Part shown: positions 33,331 to 44,583 of the stretch, piece by piece
How positions within the stretch are numbered: position 1 is the first letter of the stretch
Layout: each line of letters starts with the position of its first letter
Assembly: GCA_964020085.1 (NCBI GenBank)
Contig: OZ026608.1
Coordinates: 13,246,479 to 13,310,478, forward strand
Source of the DNA: Micromussa lordhowensis
Taxonomy: Eukaryota; Cnidaria; Anthozoa; Scleractinia; Lobophylliidae
Direction: 5' to 3'
DNA: 64,000 nt
Notes under the pieces: generated by a model
Told to the model about the DNA's origin: nothing
What the model saw: the letters and a program-made list of their open reading frames with translations, nothing else
Databases searched by the model: none
Program-made: the position numbers and the translations under genes

Positions 33331-35772
33331 AAGGAAACGATTAAAAGTTCCCAACCATTAGACGCACTTTTTATTCACAATAATAATAATAATAATAAAC
33401 TTTATTAAAACTTTACAATAATTGCTTACAAAATTTAAAAGGCTAAAAGAACATTTGAGTAATTATTAATATTATTATTATTATCATCATTATAAATTAT
33501 TAGAAACAGTAAGAATAGCAAATTATTAAATCGGGCAATATTATAAGTTTCTCTATTCTTATACATTTATTATAAAATATAAACTAACCATTAGAAGAAA
33601 AAAAAAAAAAGAATTAAGAAGTCATTTAGCGCGCATGAGATCTAGCAAGTTCAACCTCTACATCAATGTCTTTGACATTTGTTCTTCTCCTATTTGAGAG
33701 AGAGGCTTAACAATAATAAAATCATAATAATAATTAGATCTTTTCTGGCGTAAAACAGCTGCTAGGCCAAGTCAAATGTGATAATTTAAGGGTGCAGCTA
33801 AAATGAACCGGATTAAAACGTCCCAGCCATTTAAAGCACTGTTTTTAAGAGTGTGCTTTTAAGGCGGGGTACACATAAAAGCCGTATGTTGGCTGGGTAT
33901 TATGTTTTTTATGCAAATATCTTGTTTACGTTTCAAGCAATCAAGAATCTCTCTGCTCATCTCACATATCTATGTTTTGGGTTGTTTTGGAAATTTTTTG
34001 GTGATTTATAGGTGTATTTGGAGAGAAATAGTTTTTCTCAAAGGATTAGTAAAATTGATGGAAATAGGAAATTTTGAAGATTTGTTGTTGCTTTAAAATT
34101 AGAGTTTGAAATTAAAAATCGGTAGATACACTCCAAACAGTTGCCCAACAACCTGGGGTGCCATTGTGCGGTCGGGCAACTGTCTGGTGGTGTTCCATAA
34201 CCCTTTTTTTCCCTTTCAACATCTCTTTAAACTTACCAAAATTTCACTTAAATTCGCGTTTACCCCCGCCTTAAATGAGATACTCGGTGGCTCTCGTTTT
34301 AAGCTGTTCCAGCGTAAATTACTGAATTAGCTTTAGGCAAAATCAAATGTGATAAATGAAAGGTGCAGAAACCGGATTAAAACAACTCAGTCTTCATAAG
34401 TAGTTTAATTTTTATCATTAACGCATTCATTAAGAAGTTACCCGGAAAATTACCTGTGCATTTGAAATGAACAAATCGTCGGTAAAACTGACTACTTGAA
34501 AGTGTGTGCGAAAAAGTCTTTTAAAGCAAAAAATGTGTAAAGAGTCCATGAAAGTTTAAACGACTTTCTTTAATAACTGCAAATTATTCATAATATTAAA
34601 GAGACAGCCCGTTAAGTTACACAATGCAATCGCTGAGCGCGAAAGAGTCAGTGAGGCACCAATGCGAAAGAGTCAATGAGGCACCAATGCCCTTTAGCGT
34701 AAGGACAATATTGTATACTCTGTTAATTTCTCAAGTTTAAACTAGTTTCACTGAGTTTATTTGATAACAAAATTAAGCATCACAAACTATGAAATTCAAT
34801 TCAGTATTCTGCGAAATGTTCGCATTGTCTAGTGAATGTCTATAGTTTTCTCCTTTGCCTGGTCCAATACTTTGAAAAATATTGGACCAGTAATTAAGCA
34901 ATCAGATTGGCATGTTAAGTTCTTTTCCCTCATGTAATAAGACTTAAGCTTACGTAGATGAGCCGCCTTTGAACATAGTCAGGGCATGTTGCTATGACTA
35001 CATGTATTTTAAAAAAGATTGTCCTGATTTTGATTCATAGTCTAGGCTCTTTAGCAAGCAGTTTATTATAACGTGCCATTTGTTTAAAAACAAAGTCTTA
35101 ATTCAGAGCATTCTCTAAGCTTCCCTAGAAAGTAACGTAACTACATTGCAGTATTTCACGGTATGGAAAAAACCGCTGGCCAGCAAAACCTGGTCGAGTC
35201 ATAGAGAGGGTCCTAGGTAGATTGGAAAATAAAGAGGCGTTTAAACTCAGCATGTCGACTGTCCTTTAAAAGAGCCAGCTTTGACAAGTTGTATGTATGG
35301 GATGTATTCTGAGATAAACCCTAATTTATAAAACCAAAGCCAGCCAGCCAAATATTCTGATGAAGAAGACTCAATTCAGAAGTACCGAAAGAGTTTCGTA
35401 GCTCGCACGACATCACTACACCCCCTCCCCCATAATCGCTTCAAACTCAAGATGATAACAAATTTCGTTTGGCAACTATTAAATATTGTGTTGCATTTGG
35501 AAGGCCAAAACTGAAACATTGAGTAACCAATTCTATAAATCTATATAGGTATCTAATTTTAATTTTACCCTCAGCAAATAACATCCTTAAAGTGTGTCAG
35601 GTTTTGTCTACTTTGGGTTTCTGTATATACCGAATTTTCAAATCAGATCACAATGTACATGGAATTCCTGTCCTTTTTTCGCGATATTGCCTCCAGTTAC
35701 AATTAACGAACCGCAAGTAGTTCTAGCTATTCTGAAGCCACCGCTCGATTTCACCGCTCGCCCAGTGACCTA
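33331..35772. other. Gene-free stretch between repeats and the PLP-fold gene
   Basis: AAT microsatellite and LINE-like tail at 33380-33420. A tandem pair of about 27 bp (gaaagagtcartgaggcacc) at 34637-34690. Otherwise AT-rich sequence with no exon recognised. Confidence 0.5.
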
Positions 35773-36756
35773 TTATTCCGTGTTGTTAACTACAGAACTA
35801 CAAAAAGTGACATGGAAATTCTGATCTAAGAGAGACTTCAGTTGACGAGAGTGCTCACGGTCGCTCACTTCCACCATGAGTTTTGCCTGCAAGAGAATAA
35901 AAATAATAAACAATCGGCAAAAAGAAGAAACAACACATAAATGTTTTCTTTCTTACAGTCACGACTAAGAGAGCGATTGGCCGTCAAGGCTAGGATACTC
36001 TTATGGTGCAGTAAACGACATTTATTTTCCTCGACCGGGGGAGACAAAGTGCCCCCTATCCCCTGGTTCACGAACGACAAAAACGTCCAGGCTAAACAGG
36101 GTTGATGCAGGCAGAGAGGTTTGAAATTCACCCTTTTTACAATTTAATTCGGTCTCTGGAGTATTATGCCCTGTACTCGGAATAAGTATGATATAGATAC
36201 AGCCTTAGGCAACGTCTACACTAGACCGGAGAAATTTGAAAACGCAGCTTTATTTTTTTACGGTTAGGCCTACGATCCACACTTATCCGTCATGAAAACG
36301 GTACTTTTAATTTCGAAAACGCTCTTCAAACCGGACGAATTTGAAAACGCGGGCTTTTCGTTTTCGTTTGGTCGGAAAACACTCGAAAGAGTCGAAAAAG
36401 ATGTACTAACGATGTTCTCTGACCGAGTTTTCCGGCCTCGAAATCGAATCCAAAGTAACCGGATAACATTTGATGCGTTTTCAGAGTGAAACCTCCGTTT
36501 TCGAATTCCTCCGGCGAAGTGTTTTCGTTTTGAAACGAAGTTTAAAAAAAAAGCACAGATACCTGTAGACATAGCACACTTGGATCATTCCACGTCTGTT
36601 CTTGGCTGATATCTTTAATACTGCTGAGATCCAAAATACTACAAATTTTAACTCCTAGTATCCAGGCCCGAGTTGTTCAAAGGCTGGATAACGCTATGCA
36701 CCGGATAAATCACTATCCAGCGGATAAGTGTTAACAAAACAAACCACGCTATCCGC

Positions 36757-36793
<37 letters not shown>

Positions 36794-39700
36794 TTTCGAA
36801 CAACCCGGGCCAGATCTTTAAGACAATGCACAACTCTATTTCAATTGCTTGGACGATTTTCTGTCGCTTTTGCCTGAAATATACAAACGCCTTGCATTGA
36901 TTCCGGCTGCTTTCCCGTGGTACCTATGTTTTTGAAATGTTTTTCTTTGTTTTGTTTGTTTGTTTCTCTAGTTACTACAAATTAATTATGGTAAGAAAGA
37001 TATATTGGTTAATTTTTCTGGTTCTGTTAGGATCAGTAAGGTTAACGTACATCTATTTCATGGAATTACAGGATATTTTGTTTATTAAACTGGTGGTCGA
37101 TATCCCTTCTCCCAAAGATGTAACTACGGTGTCCTACAACAATTTTCAGAGAGTAAAAAAGCCCAACTTTTAACTCTTTTTATAAAATGATCTAAAATAT
37201 TGTTTTCTTTCTCTTACTACTGTTTGCTGAAGTCATAAACCTTCAATATGCAAGAGTTGAACCGTTAAAAACTTTGCTGTTCTGGGTTGCTGCAAGTAAC
37301 TGCTATGAGAAAAGGAAAGAGAAAAAAAATCATTTCTTAAATTGAAAACCGTATCTTACACAGCTCCTGTTGATGTTATCAGCCGCAACAGCGTTGCCAT
37401 GGTACTTGGCCGATCATCGATCTTAACCTCAAACCGCACCAGTCTTCCATCCGTGGTGAGCCCGCGGGCAATAACCCGTGGAAGAAGTACGGGCTCCATG
37501 TTGCCCTCGCTAAGAACAACTACAACCCTGACAAATGAAAAACAACGGCCGGTTTAGTTGCCTGTATCTCACCTGTACCTCAGGCAATGTCATCTACTAC
37601 ATAACTTGAAATCTTTGCAAAAAGTTATACATCGGCGAAACAGGGAGACGACTAGGCGATCGATTCGGAGAACACCTTGACATAGAGAAAGACGACAAAA
37701 ACGCATCTAAACCGGCTGCGAGACACTTTAATCTCCTCAATCATTCTAAGCAACATATGGCAGTCTGCGGCCTTTCCCTGCATCGAGGAAGCACGGAAAG
37801 GTGCAAGACTCTAGAACAAAAATTTATAATTGGTAAAACCAAATTATCTTGATATATAAATAACCTTGCCAAAAACTAGGTCTTTGCGGCTTTTCATTCC
37901 CGCGTTATTCGGAAAAGCTTTGTAGAGACGCCACGTTGCTGCCCTTCCGAGGGGCGCCAACATGAAGGCCGTAAAGCCGTGACAGGAACATCTGAGTTTT
38001 ACTATTGAAACGAAAACTTATTGCTCTAGAGTTCCGATGCATTGAAAGTAATACTTCTTCTAGTGCAAGAACTGTTCAGTTAGTAAGACTTTGAGCGATA
38101 ACTCCTCTTTTTGACCCACGGGAGAGCCTTGTCAGGCCGCCATTTTAGTGTCATGCAACGCAAAAACTTGGAAATTCAAACGTTCTCTAGAACAAAACGA
38201 AGAGCCCTGTCAAGCTTCAACGTTGTGAAACGTCAAGTTATTAGAGGCTCTTATATCAGATGAAACTAAAACTTTAGAAGAATCGGTAATTTTTAATTTT
38301 GGAAAATGATGACGTCACATGAAAACTAAGAATATGGCGCATCTGTCACACTTGTGTCACTCTGTTCTTCGTAGCATTTAGTTGCTTCCCGCCATAATGT
38401 GCAGCGTCAATCACATCTTTCATTTTTTTTCCCGCCACTTTAAATTTAGTCGCGTCCGCCATGGTCTCAAGCTGTTTCCCGCCAAAAAGAACTCGACGTT
38501 GAAAGGTTCTGTAATTTGTTGTGGTACACCGAAAATACCACGCTGTGTTATGTACATAATAAGTGCTGATCTCTATCAGGGACTCGTTGAATGCTGAAAG
38601 GACATTTAATTCGTGAAATATTCAAGGTGTATATTATTTAATCTCACCGTTTTCCCTTGAGTTCAGGAAGGTATCCCCCAATAAGAGCCGCGAGCCCAAC
38701 TGCGCCATTTGGTTCTAAAATTACTCTCTCGTTTTCTAACAATCTGAGCATAGCTAATGCAATATGGTCTTCTCTGAAAAGAAAAACAAACAAAACAAGC
38801 ATTGATTGTTTCAGGAAGTAACTCTTGTAGCGTACTAATAAATTAGAAATCACTTCATTTAAGTGTCGAAGTGTTTAGCACTACTGTACTAACGGGGACC
38901 GGACTCTGAAATAAACAAACCAAAAGTCGGTGACAAAAGGAAAAGTAAATAGGCATACTTTACGGTGACGAACTTTTCCATCTTGTCCATAAGACTCTCG
39001 GCGAGTTTCAAGGGAGCGTCTGTAACCTCGCTGTATTCCATATCTAAGAGAGACAGACGATTCTCGTTAATCTCACCAGACAAACAAGTTCAATCCAACA
39101 CGTATAGTTTTAAGGCGGCAGAAACAGGCAACGACAATGTTTATGAAAACAATCAGGATAAAACAAAAGGTTAAAGAGACGAAGGGCTAACGACGAAGGG
39201 CTAACGCTCGAAACGTCAGCTTCCCAATCTCTTTGCGGTGGACAATTCACATGATCAACCCAGTTGAGAAAACCAAATTATCTTGTAATACTCCCACCGA
39301 CGCAGCACCACAGTTTCTTCAAAAACTTGCCCCCTTTATAAGATTTTTTCAGTCTTGTCAAGCCTTGTCTCTGATTGCAAAATGCTCCTAAGGAACACCA
39401 GTTACCCCAAAAACAGCAAGACACGTTACTCTATAACTTACCATCGACCGAACTCAGTTCATTCGATTCCTTTGTTACCGTCGTCAATCCATCTTGGAAT
39501 ATAGTTTTACAATCAAGTCTCCGTTCGCTTTTCACTGCCTGCAAATTACATTACTAAAAGTCTTTTTTTTTTTGAAAACTCATTTGCGTTTTACTTTAAA
39601 GTCATAATCCGCAGGTTTGCTCGACCAATGGAAAATATTTAACTTTAACGCCAGCCGAAATGACGTTTTGTGTGTCTTCAACCCAATTTTCCACTAGGAT

Positions 39701-42700
39701 AACGGACAAATGTAGAAGGGTTCCCTAGCTAGTCAGTAATAACCTGTAATACTGTACACATCGGGAGTTTTGATCGGAAGTATACATAACATAGGGGATA
39801 GAAGCTTCAGGGAATTGAAGTCAAACCTTGCTTACTATTATCTTTATAGAGGGAAACAGAGTTTTAACAGCTACACAAGTCCCAGCCAATAGAGTTCCTT
39901 CTCCTACAGGCACGATAATAGCGTCTACACCTTCCAACTGGTCCACGATCTCCAATCCCATGGTGCCTTGCCCGCACACTACATCCGGATTGTTGTTCCT
40001 GAATGAAATTAAGAAAAAAAATCGGCGAGTTTAACTGTCATTGATATGAAAAATGATCATATTTGCATGCATGCTGCCTAGAACTCCCCAAACCTTAGAT
40101 AACAAACAATTGTTTTTAACTGCTCGATGTTAAATTGATTTGTTGAATGATGTAGTAGCCCTATTTGAGCGGCAATTAGTGAAATTTTTCCTCTGGTTTA
40201 GTAAATACAAGAAGTATAGTGAAAGAAAATAAGACAACTTATATAAGACAATCTCGACTCTAATGTTAATCCATCTTGTTCAAATTCAGAAATTCAACGA
40301 TGTTTTTCCGAGAATATTTACTTGGACATTCATTGCACATGACGCACGTCAAGGTGTTTTTAAGTATCTCGAAATTAATTGAACATATAACAGAATGTTA
40401 CTGTACCTAGTTTCTTCGAATTTTCGTTGCTTCGAATTATATATCTTTGCTTGGAACTTTGGTCAAGATTTAACCGAGGGGCAACGAAATTTCGCCTTCA
40501 CGAATTTTCCCTACTGAGAAATCTCGTTTGGTTTTGGATAATTTCGACGAAGTTTGGCTTCAAAAGGCGTTGAGCGTCTCTGAAATTTGGATGGAAATTT
40601 CGCGAGAACAAAGAATGAAATTCGCTTGCATTACATTTGCACAGAACTGTAGATCTTTTATTTAACCTTACATAATACAGATTACGTGTGTAGCCAAACA
40701 GGTGGAGAAAGGAATTTTGCAGTTCAGTTTTTTTTTCAAGAAACTTTGCATAAAATACAATATAGAATAACTTGTTCTTACTCTTCTATGAATGACAGTC
40801 CTCGTTCTTTTGCAATTTCCATGGCTCTCTCCCTTAACTAGACAGAATTGGACACAAAAAGAAATGGAAAAAATATGAATGATGAAAAAATGGGTGCATA
40901 AATTCCTACCAAGGCGGAACGTATGTTAAGTACACTGCACACACTAAGGCAAAGACAAATCTTTAATCTCAGTGACATTTCGCATAATTCCATGGACCTT
41001 GCAATGACTGCACTAAGCATAAATTCAATCGCTGTTACAAATAAGAAAGCATGAAACTAAGAAACTTATTTATCACCTCTCCTTCGTTCAGACCGCCAAT
41101 CCTGGTATCTGCATGATATTTCTCGCACATTCTGACTTTAACAGGGCTCGTGCTCTCCGGTAGAAGCACAGTAACGGGAATTCGGAGGGAATTCCCTTGG
41201 TAGGCAAGCGCTACAGCATAGTTTCCAGATGAGGTAGTGATTACTCCAAGATTCTTTTGACTCTGTAAATACAGGTTACCATAAACGTTCAAGTGCATTT
41301 TGAAATGAATAAGCATAAGAGAAGATTATTAAGGGTAAGAAAGTTAACTACCCATTTAGGCCTTAATTATCAAGTTATTTTTAGACACGAAAGCCAGTTT
41401 TTCCTTAAAAAATAACTTCAGAGGGATTGAAGGGATTGTTATATGAGGTATTAAATCTGTTACCCTTCATTCCTCTTTGATAAGTACAAATAATAGAGTT
41501 TGAAAACTTATGTGAGCGGAAATATGCCCACAAGCATCACTTGTTGGACCAGTAGCAAGTGATTTTACTATTAAGAAAATAAGATATGACATCCTTTTGG
41601 AATTTGGTTTGTAACCTCTTTTGCAGGAATGTATAATGTTTCGTTTAACAGTTTGTTTGACTCACGTGATTTTGCGTTGCTTTTTTTGCAAGAGAGGGCG
41701 AAGGGAAACAGGCGACCCTCTCGCGATATTTCTTCCGCGAGTAATGTAAGCATGCAATTTGCGTGGATGTTTTTGTGGGGTGAAAACTGCTGCTTGGGCT
41801 ATACACGTGAGCAAAATCGCGTGACTCGTTTGGATTTTTTTTTAACTTCCTAGGACATCCGAATTAAACCGAGAGTGTTCTAAAAACACTTAAGAGAGAT
41901 TTCGTTCAGATCAGCTCTATTACTCTTTATTCTCTCTTTATTTTACTATTTACTTCTTTCTTAAGTTACCTGATCTTGATTGAAAAATGTGTGACCTTAC
42001 CTGATGTTGTCGGAGTAGTGCATAGCGAACTCCTCTATCGTGAAAACTTCCTGAAGGGTTTTGATACTCTCTTTTGAAATACACATCGACTTCGTCTATC
42101 TCCGGAATAGAGGAGGCTCTCTAAGGATCAAACATAATCAACTTCAAGTTATTCATGTTAAATAAAAAATTTCCCGCTGACGCAGCAAATAAATACTTTC
42201 TTTCAAAAATAATAGCTTTCCTCGTTCTAGTCTGATGTCCCTGATGTAGGTCTGAATAAACCCTCTGATTGTTCTATTCCCGTTATTTGCAAACCTCACA
42301 AGATGTCCTAGGGACACCTTCGCGAATCCAGAACGCGGCGGTTACAATGCCTGAAAGCGATGCCAACGAGTTTCTCTTTGTTCGTTCATGGCTGGCTGTC
42401 ATCTTATCACTGTTCCGTCCTTCACTCTTTCCTTGGCGTTCCGATATTTCTCTTTCAGTTCACTAAAATCGAGTTTTCTAAAAGCAGATCTATTACCAGT
42501 TCCTAAAATAGAGTGTCGATTCCAAGGTGTATGCGGCTTGAAACAAATTTCGGAGTAACTTTTGGACTGTTCTGTTAAGCTTGGTATTGAATTGTTCAAG
42601 ACTGACTGATCCAGAGGAAGGTGAAGAACTTCAGCGAATGAAGCAGTCGGCTCATCACTGTTATTTTGAAGAACTTCTTGCGATAACCTTGGATCAAAAT

Positions 42701-42717
42701 CTGCTGCTATTACCTCG
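35773..42717 (-). CDS. Threonine dehydratase/serine racemase-fold protein with ACT domain, lacking the PLP lysine
   Basis: Eleven exons (5' to 3'): 42717-42411, 42120-42001, 41262-41077, 40837-40782, 39998-39836, 39538-39442, 39043-38959, 38773-38648, 37527-37360, 36623-36563, 35886-35773 (stop). All splice sites are GT-AG and every phase joins, giving 493 residues. The true start is probably in an unseen exon to the right. Fold-type II PLP-enzyme landmarks are in order: NPSGSF-H-DRG, the Asn loop TTSSGNYAVALA, CGQGTMGLEI, VPVGEGTLLAG, ILEPNGAVGLAAL, VVVVLSEGN. An ACT domain follows (RFEVKIDDRPSTMATLLRLI, VEVSDREHSRQLKSLL). Family enzymes have Lys in GSFKxRG to bind PLP, GGGG in the VPVG loop and LSGGN. 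Here they are His (codon 42042-42040), GEGT and LSEGN. Dehydratase or racemase chemistry is therefore unlikely. The open frame argues for a conserved pseudoenzyme, perhaps an amino-acid sensor through its ACT domain (inference). Confidence 0.85.
36206..36540. repeat. MITE-like repeat related to 32836-33070
   Basis: Contains gtctacactagaccggag, tttgaaaacgc, aaaacgctcttcaaaccgg and gttttcgttttgaaacgaag in an arrangement inverted relative to the 32.9-kb copy. It lies in the last intron of the PLP-fold gene. Confidence 0.6.
36665..36811. mobile_element. 147-bp fold-back element, GGCCCGRGTTGTTC ends
   Basis: Near-perfect palindrome: left GGCCCGAGTTGTTCAAAGG, right CCTTTCGAACAACCCGGGCC. Inner arms share ATAAATCACTATCCAGCGGA around a short centre. 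Broken relatives lie at 26765-27016. It lies in intron 9 of the visible gene model (between exons 37527-37360 and 36623-36563). Confidence 0.85.
37551..37863 (+). pseudogene. Penelope-like element GIY-YIG endonuclease fragment
   Basis: Plus-strand frame, antisense to the host gene. Residues match the Penelope EN: GNVIYYI, then CKKLYIGETGRRLGDRFGEH, ASKPAARHFNLLNHSKQHM and TLEQKFIIG. A TGA interrupts the frame between the GxxYYI and YIGETG motifs (about 37606). Downstream tggtaaaaccaaattatctt matches the terminal repeats at 7.6 and 39.3 kb. A dead copy in the intron between exons 8 and 9 of the visible PLP-fold gene model. Confidence 0.85.
39186..39330 (+). mobile_element. Penelope-like terminal repeat fragment
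   Basis: GACGAAGGGCTAACG occurs twice in tandem, then CTCGAAACGTCAGC, then a sequence collinear with one arm of the 7579-7764 hairpin. It is in the intron between exons 6 and 7 of the visible PLP-fold gene model. Confidence 0.75.
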
Positions 42718-43566
42718 CTGGAATTTTAAAACGCAATTGTTACGTCAGGGTTCGGTTGGACGTCATTGTTGACGAGACAATGAGGAAGTGATTACGTCAC
42801 AAATGCAATCAATTCTGATCACTCAAGCATTGAATCAAAGCATTGAAACTCTATCAAAAAGTAGAAGGCCGCAGAATATGGCGTGTTTGATTATGCATCG
42901 AATGGCCACGGAATTGAAGATACATATCACGATGCCGTATAGCCAATCGCTGAACCCCTTCGATCAACCGCACACCTCTGGAACTCAGAAACAGGTTAAA
43001 ACAAATGGGTTTTGGTGGTGATTCAAGCAACGCTGTTGGCATAGATTTTGATGATATTGTAGCAGCCTCATTTCGAATTGAAAGGGAGTTGTGACCATGT
43101 TAGAAAAGAGACGCTGTTTATTGGAGCATTTCCGTGGTTTCTTTCTTTTGTCCTTTTGTGAACAAATACACACAAATAAACAAAGCTACATCAACTACAC
43201 AGCTAGGAAAGGTTTTGTAAACAAGTTAGTTTTCATCTGTTTAAGCAGAATAATACCAAGATCTCATCTGCGAGGGCGACAACAACTAAACAGTGCAGGG
43301 ACTCACACTTCAAATTTAACCTCGAGGTGAGAGCCCCTGAATTGGCAAAGGGCCGATTTACATCAATCAAAAATGTGTCTTAGAAAAACGGTAGCCACGC
43401 GCATGGGATGTAAAACATTTCGATACTATTGACCAATCCATGTACCTCAGTGCTATTGCTTTGTCAAAATGTACACAGAAAAATGAAAGGGAAACGGTGT
43501 TTTTCGTTCTGTGTATCAGCATCTCCGTGGGAAATAATTCACGATTATTGGACGATGCTGAGCAAA
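42718..43566. other. Upstream flank of the PLP-fold gene
   Basis: Should contain the first exon(s) and promoter of the minus-strand PLP-fold gene, because the visible first exon opens with a splice acceptor (attccag) and has no in-frame ATG. No convincing start exon was found by eye. Confidence 0.4.
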
Positions 43567-44214
43567 CTGACTGACTGATGGACGGATGAGTGACTCAGGA
43601 CTGACTGACTGACTGACTGACAGACAGACAGACAGACAGACTGACAGACTGACAGACAGACTGACAGACTGACAGACTGACAGACTGACAGACTGACAGA
43701 CTGACAGACTGACAGACTGACAGACTGACAGACTGACAGACTGACAGACTGACAGACTGACAGACTGACAGACTGACAGACTGACAGACTGACAGACTGA
43801 CAGACTGACAGACTGACAGACTGACAGACTGACAGACTGACAGACTGACAGACTGACAGACTGACAGACTGACAGACTGACAGACTGACAGACTGACAGA
43901 CTGACAGACTGACAGACTGACAGACTGACAGACTGACAGACTGACAGACTGACAGACTGACAGACTGACAGACTGACTGACTGACAGACTGACTGACAGA
44001 CTGACAGACTGACAGACTGACAGACTGACAGACTGACAGACTGACAGACTGACAGACTGACAGACTGACAGACTGACAGACTGACAGACTGACAGACTGA
44101 CAGACTGACAGACTGACAGACTGACAGACTGACAGACTGACAGACTGACAGACTGACAGACTGACAGACTGACAGACTGACAGACTGACAGACTGACAGA
44201 CTGACAGACTGACT

Positions 44215-44273
<59 letters not shown>

Positions 44274-44326
44274 AGACTGACAGACTGACAGACTGACAGA
44301 CTGACAGACTGACAGACTGACTGACT

Positions 44327-44369
<43 letters not shown>

Positions 44370-44391
44370 TGACTGACTGACTGACTGACTG
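43567..44391. repeat. GACTGACA satellite (~0.8 kb)
   Basis: Mostly an 8-bp unit GACTGACA, interrupted by runs of the 4-bp unit GACT and GACA. Because 8 and 4 are not multiples of 3 and the unit has no minus-strand stop, long Ser/Val/Cys/Gln open frames arise automatically on the minus strand; these are not genes. Confidence 0.97.
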
Positions 44392-44583
44392 TAATGAATG
44401 AATGAACGAATGAATGAATGAGCGAACGAACGTTCCCATTGTAAGCCCCGTACACGTTTTTTATGAGCTTATTGCTGGACAGACTGACTGACTGTAATGA
44501 ATGAATGAACGAATGAATGAATGAGCGAACGAACGTTCCCATTGTAAGCCCCGTACACGTTTTTTATGAGCTTATTGCTGGAA
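44389..44583 (+). repeat. Direct repeat of ~90 bp beside the satellite
   Basis: ctgtaatgaatgaatgaacg and the next ~75 bp (through cgtacacgttttttatgagc) occur identically at about 44389 and 44491. A short piece of the CTGACTGA satellite lies between, suggesting a recent slippage or unequal-exchange event at the satellite edge. Confidence 0.9.

Noticed and set aside
43567..44391. CRISPR-like array
   Set aside because: No alternation of conserved repeat and unique spacer; simple octamer satellite in a eukaryotic genome.
43516..44542. Two minus-strand open frames of 307 and 315 codons rich in Ser, Val, Cys and Gln
   Set aside because: They are the automatic translation of the GACTGACA satellite, whose unit contains no stop on that strand; no domain, no intron structure.
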